From Crossiella equi (GTDB taxonomy: Bacteria > Actinomycetota > Actinomycetes > Mycobacteriales > Pseudonocardiaceae), in the NCBI RefSeq assembly GCF_017876755.1, contig NZ_JAGIOO010000001.1:6433786-6497785 (forward strand): DNA of 64,000 nucleotides. The letters are read 5' to 3'. Position numbers and translations under genes: made by a program. Of the stretch, positions 54,527 through 63,387 are shown piece by piece. The notes under the pieces were generated by a model. It was not told the origin of the DNA, searched no databases, and saw only the letters and a list, made by a program, of their open reading frames with translations. Numbering within the stretch: the stretch's first letter is position 1; every line of letters begins with the position of its first letter.

Positions 54527-56941
54527 GTGCACAGAAGAATGACCGTCGGGCTGGCCGTGGTGGCCCTGCTCGGCGCGGCGGCGCCTTGGGCCGCCAACGC
54601 GGCACCGGCCGCGGACACCACCACCAAGGCCGTGAACGAGGTTGAGGCGGAGCACGAGCTGCCCAACCCGCTGGAGGAGAAGCGCCGCGCGCTGCGCACC
54701 GAGGCGATCAGCCAGGTGCTCTCCGGCGAGACCAAGGCCGAGAAGCGCGGCGCCTCCACCGTCGCGAAGATCGGCGACGCGCCGAAGCAGCAGCAGGGCG
54801 AGTCCCGCAGCCGCACCGCCAAGACCGCGGAGGCCCCGCGCGTCGACCAGTACGTCGAGCTGACGCGGGAGAAGACCGACAAGATCTTCGTCATCCTGAC
54901 GGAGTTCGGCAACGAGCGGCACCCGCAGTACCCGGACCAGGACACCCACGCGGCGACCCCCGGACCGACCCGCTTCGACGGCCCGCTGCACAACGAGATC
55001 CCGGCCCCCAACCGCGGCCAGGACAACTCGACCATCTGGCAGCAGGACTACTCCAAGGCCCACTTCGAGAAGATGTACTTCGGCACCGGCGAGAACGTCG
55101 AGTCGCTGAAGACCTTCTACGAGCGCCAGTCCTCCGGCCGCTACTCGGTCGACGGCCTGGTCACCGACTGGGTCAAGGTCAAGTACAACGAGGCCCGCTA
55201 CGGCCGCTCCAACGGTTACCCCTGCCCCTCCAGCACCTGCAACAACACCTGGGAGCTGGTCAAGGACGGCGTGAACCAGTGGGTCGCCGACCGCAAGGCC
55301 GCCGGGCAGACCACCGAGCAGATCAAGGCCACCCTGGCCGAGTACGACACCTGGGACCGTTACGACTACGACGGCGACGGTGACTTCAACGAGCCGGACG
55401 GCTACCTCGACCACTTCCAGATCGTCCACTCCGGTGGCGACCAGGCCGACGGTGACCCGTACCAGGGCGAGGACGCGATCTGGTCCCACCGCTGGTACGC
55501 CTACAACACCAGCTCCGGTCAGACCGGCCCCGGCTTCAACAAGCGCGGCGGTGCCCAGATCGGTGACACCGGCGTGTGGGTCGGCGACTACACCATCCAG
55601 CCCGAGAACGGCGGCCTCGGCGTCTTCGCGCACGAGTACGGCCACGACCTCGGCCTGCCGGACCACTACGACACGCAGGGTCCGGGCGGCGCGCAGGAGA
55701 ACGGCGTCAACTGGTGGTCGCTGATGGGCCAGAGCCGGGTCTCCCCGGTCAACGAGGGCATCGGCACCCGCGCGGCTGACCTGTCCGCCTGGGACAAGCT
55801 GCAGCTGGGCTGGCTGGACTACGAGACCGTGGTCGCGGGCCAGGACCGCCAGATCGACCTCGGCCCGCACGAGTACAACACCGACAAGGCACAGGGTGTC
55901 GTCGTCGTGCTGCCGGACAAGCAGAAGACCACGCAGCTGGGCGCGCCGTTCGCCGGTGCCCGCCAGTGGTGGAGCGGCCAGGGCGACGACCTGGACAACA
56001 CCCTCACCCGCACGGTCGACCTGACCGGCAAGACCGCGGCGTCGCTGAGCTTCAAGGCGCGCTACGACATCGAGGTCGACTTCGACTACCTCTACACCCA
56101 GTACTCCCTGGACAACGGGGCGAACTGGACCACGCTGGACGGCACGCTCGACGGCAAGGCCTTCCCCAAGGACGCCGCGAACAACCCGGCCATCACCGAC
56201 ACCAGCGGTGGCAAGTGGCAGGACGCGCAGGTCTCCCTGAACGCCCTCGCGGGCAAGAAGGCCCTGCTGCGCTTCCGCTACCTGACCGACGGCGGCGTGG
56301 CCCCGGCCGGCTTCTTCGCCGACGACCTGAAGATCGTCGCGGACGGCCAGGACGTGCTGACCGACGGCGCGGAGAGCGGCGACAACGGCTGGACGCTGAA
56401 GGGCTTCCGCACCACCACCGGTGTGGAGACCAAGTCCTACGACCACTTCTACGTGGCGACCAACCGCACGTACGCCTCCTACGACAAGTACATGCAGACC
56501 GGCCCGTACAACTACGGCTGGCCCGCCCGGCCGAAGTGGTCCGAGCGCTTCCCGTACCAGGACGGTCTGCTGGTCTCCTACTGGGACACCTCGCAGGTGG
56601 ACAACAACACCAGCGCGCACCCCGGTGAGGGCCTGATCCTGCCGATCGACGCCAACCCCGAGCCGATCTACAACCTCGAGGGTGCCGCGTGGCGGCCGAG
56701 GATCGCGGGCTACGACGCGCCGTTCTCGCTGCAGAAGAGCGACTCGTTCACCCTGCACGTCAACGGCAAGCCGAGCTACGTGCGCGGCCAGTCGGCCAAG
56801 CCGCTGTTCGACGACACCAAGTCGTACTGGTCGGCCGCCCAGCCCACCGCGGGCGTGAAGGTCGCCAACGCCGGGGTCGGCATCCGGGTGCTCCAGCAGA
56901 ACGGCACCTCGATGAAGGTTCGGGTTTTCAGCACCAAGTGA
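54527..56941 (+). CDS. Secreted M6 (immune inhibitor A-type) metalloprotease
   Basis: 804 residues from a GTG behind GGGAGG. The signal peptide is VGLAVVALLGAAAPWAANAA. A propeptide rich in charged residues (about 30-115) precedes the catalytic domain, with the zinc site HEYGHDLGLPDH (His369, Glu370, His373, then His380; the HExxHxxGxxxH form). The domain holds several calcium-type acidic loops (DYDGDGDFNEPDG). Beyond 500 are beta domains (NWTTLDGTLDGK, FFADDLKIVADG). M6 proteases such as Bacillus InhA degrade host antibacterial proteins. Here the role is probably nutrient scavenging. Confidence 0.9.
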   Translation: MHRRMTVGLAVVALLGAAAPWAANAAPAADTTTKAVNEVEAEHELPNPLEEKRRALRTEAISQVLSGETKAEKRGASTVAKIGDAPKQQQGESRSRTAKTAEAPRVDQYVELTREKTDKIFVILTEFGNERHPQYPDQDTHAATPGPTRFDGPLHNEIPAPNRGQDNSTIWQQDYSKAHFEKMYFGTGENVESLKTFYERQSSGRYSVDGLVTDWVKVKYNEARYGRSNGYPCPSSTCNNTWELVKDGVNQWVADRKAAGQTTEQIKATLAEYDTWDRYDYDGDGDFNEPDGYLDHFQIVHSGGDQADGDPYQGEDAIWSHRWYAYNTSSGQTGPGFNKRGGAQIGDTGVWVGDYTIQPENGGLGVFAHEYGHDLGLPDHYDTQGPGGAQENGVNWWSLMGQSRVSPVNEGIGTRAADLSAWDKLQLGWLDYETVVAGQDRQIDLGPHEYNTDKAQGVVVVLPDKQKTTQLGAPFAGARQWWSGQGDDLDNTLTRTVDLTGKTAASLSFKARYDIEVDFDYLYTQYSLDNGANWTTLDGTLDGKAFPKDAANNPAITDTSGGKWQDAQVSLNALAGKKALLRFRYLTDGGVAPAGFFADDLKIVADGQDVLTDGAESGDNGWTLKGFRTTTGVETKSYDHFYVATNRTYASYDKYMQTGPYNYGWPARPKWSERFPYQDGLLVSYWDTSQVDNNTSAHPGEGLILPIDANPEPIYNLEGAAWRPRIAGYDAPFSLQKSDSFTLHVNGKPSYVRGQSAKPLFDDTKSYWSAAQPTAGVKVANAGVGIRVLQQNGTSMKVRVFSTK

Positions 56942-56999
56942 GATAGGTGACCTGGGGGCTCCGTCCGGGGTGCCCAGGTTGGCCAAGGGTTTTCGAAGT

Positions 57000-57035
57000 G
57001 ACGGCGCCGGGTCGGCAAACGCCCCCGGCGCCGTC
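57000..57035 (+). terminator. Terminator after the M6 protease gene
   Basis: A perfect 12-bp stem, GACGGCGCCGGG (57000-57011) with 57024-57035, closes a 12-nt loop and is followed by GCTTTTCC. The T-run makes it a clear intrinsic terminator. Confidence 0.85.
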
Positions 57036-57060
57036 GCTTTTCCCTGGTAGACCAGTGGCC

Positions 57061-57885
57061 ATGACGCGAGTGGCAGTGGTGACCGGAGCTGCTTCCGGTA
57101 TCGGAAAAGCGATCGCGGGCTCGCTTGTCGCCCGCGGCGACACGGTGGTCGTGTCCGACCTGAACGAGACGGCGGCCAAGGAAGCCGCCGAGCAGCTGAG
57201 CGCGCGGGGACGCGGCAAGGCGATCGGCGTGGCGATGGACGTCACCGACGAGGAGATGGTGGTCGACACCGTCCGCGCGGTGCGCGAGGAGCACGGCAAG
57301 CTCGACATCATGGTCAACAACGCCGGTATCGACGTGACCGGCCTGGTGGAGGACCTCCAGCTGGCGCACTGGAAGTCCGCCATCGATGTCAACGTCTACG
57401 GCGTGATCCACGGCGTGCACGCCGCGTACCCGATCATGCTGGAGCAGGGCTCAGGGCACATCGTGAACATCGCCTCGGTGGCCAGCCTGGTGAACATGCC
57501 GTTGCTCACCGCCTACAACATGTCCAAGCACGCGGTGCTCGGCCTGAGCCTGTCGCTGCGGGCCGAGGCGGCCAGCCGGGGGGTGAAGGTCACCGCGATC
57601 TGCCCCGGGCGGACCGCGACCAACTTCACCACCGCGAAGGGCCTGCCGCCCATCGCCTCCTTCGAGCGGCTCAAGGGCAAGAACCTCAACCTCAAGCCGC
57701 CGAAGCACAAGCCGGAGCACCTGGCCGAGGTGGTCATGAAGGCCATGGACAAGAACAAGGCCCTCGTGGTCTCCCCGCGCGGCACCGCCTTCTACGCGGC
57801 GATCCTGGGGCGCTTCAAGGGCATCAACGACTGGGTCGGCCGCGACGTCATGCGGCAGGCCGTCAAGCGCGGCATCCTCGGCTGA
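57061..57885 (+). CDS. Short-chain dehydrogenase/reductase
   Basis: 274 residues from the ATG. The NAD(P) motif TGAASGIGKAIA (9-20), NNAG and catalytic YNMSK (with Ser from IVNIASVAS) are complete. Substrate loop and C-terminus (LPPIASFERLKGKNLNLKPP) are specific to this type. There is no ribosome site; TAGACC 7 nt before the ATG may be a -10 of a leaderless mRNA. The adjacent gene is a sister copy. Confidence 0.9.
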   Translation: MTRVAVVTGAASGIGKAIAGSLVARGDTVVVSDLNETAAKEAAEQLSARGRGKAIGVAMDVTDEEMVVDTVRAVREEHGKLDIMVNNAGIDVTGLVEDLQLAHWKSAIDVNVYGVIHGVHAAYPIMLEQGSGHIVNIASVASLVNMPLLTAYNMSKHAVLGLSLSLRAEAASRGVKVTAICPGRTATNFTTAKGLPPIASFERLKGKNLNLKPPKHKPEHLAEVVMKAMDKNKALVVSPRGTAFYAAILGRFKGINDWVGRDVMRQAVKRGILG

Positions 57886-58024
57886 GCCCCGGCGCCGGGC
57901 CGTGCCGCCGGGGCCCGTCGCCGGACTCGCCACTGGACACCGCCGTCGCGGTGACCAACCCCTCGTCCCCCGCCGGACCTCCGGCCGGTGACCACCGTCC
58001 GCATCCGTGGTATTGCTCTCCGTC

Positions 58025-58846
58025 ATGACACGGGTGGCGGTGGTGACCGGCGCGGGGGCCGGCATCGGCAGGGCGATCGTGACGGCACTGGTCTCGCGCG
58101 GCGACACGGTCGTCGTGACGGACCTCGACGGGGACAAGGCCGCGCACGTGGCCACGGTGCTGGACGCGCGCGGACCGGGACGGGCCGGAGCCGCCCGCCT
58201 GGACGTCACCGACGCCGCGGCGGTGGGCGAGCTCGTCCGCGCCACCCGCGCCGAGCACGGCCGGGTGGACCTCATGGTCAACAACGCCGGGGTGATCATC
58301 GCGGGCGCGGCCGAGGAGCTCGGTCTGGCGCACTGGCAGCTCGCGGTGGACGTCAACCTGCGCGGCGTCATCCACGGTGTGCACGCGGCATACCCGATCA
58401 TGGTCGAGCAGCGGGCCGGGCACATCGTCAACATCGCCTCGATCGCCGGGCTCACCGGCTTCCCGCTCACCACCCCCTACACCGCGACCAAGCACGCGGT
58501 GGTCGGCCTGAGCCTGTCGCTGCGCGCGGAGGCCGCCGTGCACGGCGTGAAGGTGACCGCGGTGTGCCCGGGCATGACCAACACCGGCTTCGTGCCCAAC
58601 CCCGGCCTGCCGCCCGTGCCCAGTGCCCAGCGGCTCACCGATCTGGGCGGCAAGGGCCCCGGCTACCGGCCCGAACAGCTCGCCGAGGTGGTGCTGCGCG
58701 GCATCGACCGGAACAAGCCCCTGGTCATCGCGCCCGGCAGCGCGCACCTGCTGGCCGGGCTGTACCGCCTCTTCCCACGCCTGGCCGACCGGCTGGGCCA
58801 GCGCGCCGTGCGCGCCATGGCGGACAAGGGCGTGGTCCGGACCTGA
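58025..58846 (+). CDS. Short-chain dehydrogenase/reductase, sister of the preceding gene
   Basis: 273 residues. Motifs TGAGAGIGRAIV, NNAG, and YTATK are intact. It shares long stretches with the previous SDR (IHGVHAAYPIM, HIVNIAS, KHAV, GLSLSLRAEA, CPG), so the two are an old tandem duplication. There is no ribosome site; TATTGC lies 8 nt before the ATG. Substrate is unknown. A strong terminator follows. Confidence 0.9.
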   Translation: MTRVAVVTGAGAGIGRAIVTALVSRGDTVVVTDLDGDKAAHVATVLDARGPGRAGAARLDVTDAAAVGELVRATRAEHGRVDLMVNNAGVIIAGAAEELGLAHWQLAVDVNLRGVIHGVHAAYPIMVEQRAGHIVNIASIAGLTGFPLTTPYTATKHAVVGLSLSLRAEAAVHGVKVTAVCPGMTNTGFVPNPGLPPVPSAQRLTDLGGKGPGYRPEQLAEVVLRGIDRNKPLVIAPGSAHLLAGLYRLFPRLADRLGQRAVRAMADKGVVRT

Positions 58847-58870
58847 ACGCACCGGGCCCGGACACGCGGA

Positions 58871-58897
58871 AGCCCGGGACGGCGCGCGTCCCGGGCT
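58871..58897. terminator. Terminator between the SDR and GlsB-like genes
   Basis: A perfect 11-bp stem, AGCCCGGGACG (58871-58881) with 58887-58897, closes a 5-nt loop between convergent genes. Confidence 0.85.
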
Positions 58898-58918
58898 GCC
58901 ACGAATGCGGCTGAACGG

Positions 58919-59185
58919 CTAGGCGTTGGCTTTCCTGCCGACGACGAGGCGGTAGATCGCCAGCACGATCACCGCTCCGAGGATCGACAGCAGCCACGTG
59001 CGGAGGTCGAAGAACGAGCCGGTGTCCGTGTTGAAGATGAGTCGCCCGACGAACCCGCCGATGACTCCGCCGACGATGCCGATCAGCATCGTGACCAGGA
59101 TTCCGCCCGGGTCGTTTCCGGGCATGATCGCCTTTGCCAGCGCACCTGCGATGAGACCGACCACGATCCACCCGAGGATGCCCAC
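58919..59185 (-). CDS. GlsB/YeaQ/YmgE family membrane protein
   Basis: 88 residues from the GTG at 59185 behind AAGGAGAG. Three glycine-rich helices (GILGWIVVGLIAGALAKAIM, PGGILVTMLIGIVGGVIGGF and LLSILGAVIVLAIYRLVV) are typical of the transglycosylase-associated/GlsB group, linked to envelope stress in other bacteria. It ends KANA. Confidence 0.9.
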   Translation of the reverse strand: MGILGWIVVGLIAGALAKAIMPGNDPGGILVTMLIGIVGGVIGGFVGRLIFNTDTGSFFDLRTWLLSILGAVIVLAIYRLVVGRKANA

Positions 59186-59384
59186 GAGACTCTCCTTCCA
59201 CCCGGTCGCGCCGTTTTCGACGCGACTCGCGTTGCGCACCGACAGAGTTACCCGGCGTTTCGGTGTCCACACCCAGTCGTAGATCACATCCGGGTGAGCC
59301 GATGCCGCAGGATGGCTGCATGGTCGGACCGCCCGCGACGGCCCGCCGTTCGGAACCGGGAGAATGACGCTGATGGAGTACCGA

Positions 59385-60605
59385 ATGCCCACTACCGAGT
59401 CACCCAGGTCGGTCGTCCTGCTCGGCGCGACCGGGTCGATAGGCACCCAGACCCTGGACGTCATCCGCCGCAACCCGGGCCGCTTCCGCGTGGCGGGTCT
59501 GGGCGCCGGGGGCAGCGACGCCGCCACCGTGGCCGCGCAGGCCCTGGAGTTCGACGTGCCGGTGGTGGCACTGGCCCGGGCGACCGCCGTGGAGGACCTG
59601 CAGCTGGCCCTGTACGCCGAGGCCCAGAAGCGCGGCTTCGAGCGCGGTGAGCTGCGCCTGCCCCGCATCCTGGCCGGACCCGGCTCGATGGTCGAGCTCA
59701 TCCGCACCAGCCCGGCCGACGTGGTGCTCAACGCCATGCCCGGCTCCCAGGGCCTGGCGCCCACGCTGGCCGCGCTGGAGACCGGCGCGGTGCTCGCGCT
59801 GGCCAACAAGGAGTCGCTGGTCGCGGGCGGTCCGCTGGTCACCAAGGCGGCCAAGCCCGGCCAGATCGTGCCGGTGGACTCCGAGCACTCCGCGCTCGCC
59901 CAGTGCCTGCGCGGCGGCACTGCCGACGAGGTCGCCAAGCTCGTGCTCACCGCATCGGGTGGACCTTTCCGCGGCCGCACCCGCGAACAACTGGCCTCGG
60001 TGACCCTCGAACAGGCGATGGCTCACCCGAACTGGTCAATGGGCCCGGTGGTCACCATCAACTCCGCGTCGATGGTGAACAAGGGCCTGGAGCTCATCGA
60101 GGCGCAGCTGCTCTTCGGCGTGCCCTACGACCGCATCCAGGTCGTCGTGCACCCGCAGTCCATCGTGCACTCGATGGTCACCTTCCACGACGGCTCCACC
60201 ATCGCCCAGGCCAGCCCGCCCGACATGCGCCTGCCCATCGCGCTGGCCCTGGGGTGGCCGGACCGGATCGCGGACGCCTCGCCGGCCTGCGACTTCACCC
60301 AGGCCCAGTCCTGGACCTTCGAGCCGGTCGACGACACCGCCTTCCCCGCCGTCCGCCTGGCCCGCGAGTCCGGTACCGCCGGTGGCTGCATGCCCGCGCT
60401 GTACAACGCGGCCAACGAGGAGGCGGTTGAGGTCTTCCGCGCTGGTGGCCTCGGATTCCTGGACATCGTGGACACCGTGGCCCGTGTTCTGGACGAGGGT
60501 GACCAGTACTCCGCCGAACCGTCTACCGTGGAGGAGGTGCTGGCCGCCGAGGAGTGGGCCCGGAAGCGGGCTCGCGAGATCATCGGCGCGCCCGCGCGGG
60601 CCTAG
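59385..60605 (+). CDS. dxr: 1-deoxy-D-xylulose 5-phosphate reductoisomerase
   Basis: 406 residues from the ATG at 59385, with GGAG 6 nt upstream. ATGs at 59364 and 59373 are alternatives. Dxr makes MEP, the first committed step of isoprenoid synthesis. [20 protein letters not shown] binds [39 protein letters not shown] and [20 protein letters not shown] are the metal and substrate regions. IspG of the same pathway is 1.5 kb downstream. Confidence 0.96.
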   Translation: MPTTESPRSVVLLGATGSIGTQTLDVIRRNPGRFRVAGLGAGGSDAATVAAQALEFDVPVVALARATAVEDLQLALYAEAQKRGFERGELRLPRILAGPGSMVELIRTSPADVVLNAMPGSQGLAPTLAALETGAVLALANKESLVAGGPLVTKAAKPGQIVPVDSEHSALAQCLRGGTADEVAKLVLTASGGPFRGRTREQLASVTLEQAMAHPNWSMGPVVTINSASMVNKGLELIEAQLLFGVPYDRIQVVVHPQSIVHSMVTFHDGSTIAQASPPDMRLPIALALGWPDRIADASPACDFTQAQSWTFEPVDDTAFPAVRLARESGTAGGCMPALYNAANEEAVEVFRAGGLGFLDIVDTVARVLDEGDQYSAEPSTVEEVLAAEEWARKRAREIIGAPARA

Positions 60606-60628
60606 TGAACGACTGAGGAGCCACCTAG

Positions 60629-61921
60629 ATGATGTACGTGCTGGGCGTCCTGATCCTGGTGTTCGGGATCCTGTTCTCCATCGCCTGGCACGAGCTGGGA
60701 CATCTGAGCACGGCGAAGATGTTCGGCATCAAGGTGACCCAGTACATGGTCGGCTTCGGCCGCACGCTGTGGTCGAAGAAGATCGGCGAGACCGAGTACG
60801 GCGTGAAGGCCCTGCCCTTCGGCGGCTACATCCGCATGATCGGGATGCTGCCGCCGGTGGGTGGGGGCAACCTCGGCCGCAGCCGGTCCACCGGCATGTT
60901 CTCCTCGATGGTCGACGACGCGCGCAGCGCCTCGGCCGAGGAGGTCGAGCCACAGGACGCGGACCGGCAGTTCTACCAGCGGCGCCCGTGGAAGCGGGTC
61001 ATCGTGATGTTCGCGGGCCCGTTCATGAACCTGATCCTGGCCGTGGTGATCTTCACCATCGTGCTCACCGGCATCGGCGTGTGGGGCCCGACCACCACGG
61101 TGGCCAACGTCAGCCAGTGCGTGCTCCAGGTCGTGCCGGGGCAGCCGGAGCCCAAGGACTGCCCGGCGGGCGCCCCGCTGGCCCCGGCCGCGGCCGCGGG
61201 CTTCAAGCCCGGCGACAAGATCGTCAGCTTCGACGGCAAGCCCGCCACCACCTGGGAGCGCGTGCAGGAGGCCATCCGCGCCGCCGGACCGCGCCAGGTC
61301 AGCGTGGTGGTCGACCGCGGCGGCCAGCAGGTCACCCTCACCCCGACCCTGGTCGCCTCCGACCGGCCGGACCTGGAGGACCCGAAGAAGCTGGTCAAGG
61401 TCGGCTTCCTCGGCCTCGGCCCGCAGCTGGGCATGTACACCGTGGGCTTCGGCGGCGTGATCGACCAGGTCGGCGTGCTGCTCGGCCGCGCGGGCAAGGC
61501 CATCATCCAGCTGCCGCAGCGGGTCCCGGCCCTGGTCGGCGCCATCTTCGGCGGCGAGCGCGAGCGCAACTCCCCGGTGGGCATCGTCGGCGTCTCCCGC
61601 TTCGGCGGCGAGGTGCTGGCGGCCGACCACCAGCCCGCCACCGCGCGCCTGTCGATCATGCTGATGCTGCTCGCAGGCCTGAACCTGTCGCTGTTCCTGT
61701 TCAACATGCTGCCGATGCTGCCGCTGGACGGCGGGCACATCGCGGGCGCTCTGTACGAATCGCTGCGTCGCGGATGGGCTAAACTTCGCCGCCGACCGGA
61801 CCCGGGTCCGTTCGACGTGGCGAAGCTCATGCCTCTGGCCTACGCGGTGTCCCTGATCATCATCGCGTACGGAGCGTTGGTTTTCGTCGCGGACATCGTC
61901 AATCCGGTTCGGCTGGGCTAA
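60629..61921 (+). CDS. rip1: Site-2 intramembrane metalloprotease (Rip1/RseP type)
   Basis: 430 residues. The zinc site is HELGH (His21, Glu22, His25) in helix 1 and LDGG (Asp367) in a C-terminal helix. A PDZ domain (about 190-265: GFKPGDKIVSFDGKPATTWE) lies outside. Rip1 cleaves anti-sigma factors and other membrane proteins in mycobacteria, where it also lies between dxr and ispG. The residues around NMLPMLPLDGG and the loop PFGGYIRMIGML are standard. Confidence 0.94.
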   Translation: MMYVLGVLILVFGILFSIAWHELGHLSTAKMFGIKVTQYMVGFGRTLWSKKIGETEYGVKALPFGGYIRMIGMLPPVGGGNLGRSRSTGMFSSMVDDARSASAEEVEPQDADRQFYQRRPWKRVIVMFAGPFMNLILAVVIFTIVLTGIGVWGPTTTVANVSQCVLQVVPGQPEPKDCPAGAPLAPAAAAGFKPGDKIVSFDGKPATTWERVQEAIRAAGPRQVSVVVDRGGQQVTLTPTLVASDRPDLEDPKKLVKVGFLGLGPQLGMYTVGFGGVIDQVGVLLGRAGKAIIQLPQRVPALVGAIFGGERERNSPVGIVGVSRFGGEVLAADHQPATARLSIMLMLLAGLNLSLFLFNMLPMLPLDGGHIAGALYESLRRGWAKLRRRPDPGPFDVAKLMPLAYAVSLIIIAYGALVFVADIVNPVRLG

Positions 61922-62096
61922 AGGAATCCGACCCACTCACAGTTTCGGCGGCAGAGTTGTGACGCTGCGTATGCACAAGCGTGCGGAGCCTCGATTACAC
62001 TTCCGCCTGTGGGGTGGTCGACCTAACCCCAAGGGAGAACTTCCCTGTCGCGTAAAGTAGTCAATACCGGCCGACCCTATGGGGAGTTGAACACAG

Positions 62097-63254
62097 ATGA
62101 CCGTTGACGGTGTCATGCTCGGCATTCCGGCGATGCCGCCGCCCGTGCTGGCCGAGCGTCGCAAGACCCGTCAGCTCATGGTGGGCAAGGTGGGTGTGGG
62201 CAGTGACCACCCCGTCTCCATCCAGTCCATGACCACCACCCTCACCTCCGACGTCAACGCCACGCTGCAGCAGATCGCCGAGCTCACCGCGGCGGGCTGC
62301 GACATCGTGCGCGTGGCCTGCCCCTCGCAGGACGACGCGGACGCGCTGGAAGCCATTGCGCGGAAGTCGCAGATTCCGGTGATCGCGGATATCCATTTCC
62401 AGCCGAAGTACGTATTCAAGGCGATTGACGCGGGCTGTGCCGCCGTTCGTGTGAATCCGGGCAACATCAAGAAGTTCGACGACAAGGTCGGCGAGATCGC
62501 CAAGGCCGCGAAGGACCGGGGCACCCCGATCCGCATCGGCGTGAACGCCGGTTCACTGGACCCGCGCCTGCTCCAGAAGTACGGCAAGGCCACGCCCGAG
62601 GCGCTGGTCGAGTCGGCGCTGTGGGAGGCCTCGCTGTTCGCCGAGCACGACTTCCACGACATCAAGATCTCGGTCAAGCACAACGACCCGGTCGTCATGG
62701 TGCGCGCCTACGAGCTGCTCGCCGAGCAGTGCGACTACCCGCTGCACCTGGGTGTCACCGAGGCGGGCCCGGCCTTCCAGGGCACCATCAAGTCCGCCGT
62801 GGCCTTCGGCGCGCTGCTCTCCCGGGGCATCGGCGACACCATCCGCGTGTCGCTGTCCGCACCGCCGGTGGAGGAGATCAAGGTCGGCACGCAGATCCTG
62901 CAGTCGCTGAACCTGCGCCCGCGCAAGCTGGAGATCGTCTCCTGCCCGTCCTGCGGGCGCGCGCAGGTCGACGTCTACACCCTCGCCGAGCAGGTCACCG
63001 CCGGTCTGGAGGGCATGGAGGTGCCGCTGCGCGTCGCGGTCATGGGCTGCGTCGTCAACGGTCCCGGCGAGGCCCGCGAGGCCGACCTGGGGGTGGCCTC
63101 CGGCAACGGCAAGGGGCAGATCTTCGTCAAGGGCGAGGTCATCAAGACCGTGCCCGAGCACCAGATCGTGGAGACCCTCATCGAGGAGGCCATGCGCATC
63201 GCCGAGGGCATGGAGTCGGTCGACGGCGCCGCGCCCGTGGTCACCGCGGGCTGA
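62097..63254 (+). CDS. ispG: 4-hydroxy-3-methylbut-2-enyl diphosphate synthase (IspG)
   Basis: 385 residues. IspG is a 4Fe-4S enzyme that makes HMBPP from MEcPP. Cluster ligands are Cys283 and Cys286 (CPSCGR) and Cys318 (GCVVNGPGE) with a conserved Glu. [32 protein letters not shown] and [17 protein letters not shown] are typical. The ATG has GGGGAG upstream (62079). The 175-bp gap before it contains a TGGGGT/AACCCCA stem and TAAAGT (62055-62060), a possible -10. Confidence 0.95.
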   Translation: MTVDGVMLGIPAMPPPVLAERRKTRQLMVGKVGVGSDHPVSIQSMTTTLTSDVNATLQQIAELTAAGCDIVRVACPSQDDADALEAIARKSQIPVIADIHFQPKYVFKAIDAGCAAVRVNPGNIKKFDDKVGEIAKAAKDRGTPIRIGVNAGSLDPRLLQKYGKATPEALVESALWEASLFAEHDFHDIKISVKHNDPVVMVRAYELLAEQCDYPLHLGVTEAGPAFQGTIKSAVAFGALLSRGIGDTIRVSLSAPPVEEIKVGTQILQSLNLRPRKLEIVSCPSCGRAQVDVYTLAEQVTAGLEGMEVPLRVAVMGCVVNGPGEAREADLGVASGNGKGQIFVKGEVIKTVPEHQIVETLIEEAMRIAEGMESVDGAAPVVTAG

Positions 63255-63370
63255 GCACCGCCGCGCTGGGCCGCACGGCCTAGTCCGCGTCTCCAGTCAT
63301 CCCCCGGTGAACTCTTCGTGAACCGGGGGATGACGACCATCGGGTGAGAGCGTGCCCTCGGTGGGGTGTG

Positions 63371-63382
63371 TTTGGCAGACTT
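63371..63382 (+). promoter_or_regulatory. Promoter-like motif TTTGGCAGACTT before the GNAT gene
   Basis: It matches the motif before rpsP and rplS. Its CAGACT lies 6 nt before the GTG at 63388, so this gene may be leaderless. That spacing also supports reading the motif as a -10 element. Confidence 0.45.
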
Positions 63383-63387
63383 ACGGC

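Noticed and set aside
54482-56986. Minus-strand frame of about 830 codons opposite the M6 protease
   Set aside because: Val/Gly/Leu-rich mirror of the GAC/GGC-rich protease codons. It has no domain and no plausible start.
39170-59185. Prophage or integrative element in the accessory interval
   Set aside because: No integrase, transposase, phage structural gene, tRNA target or flanking attachment repeat was found. xerC lies outside and is the chromosomal copy.
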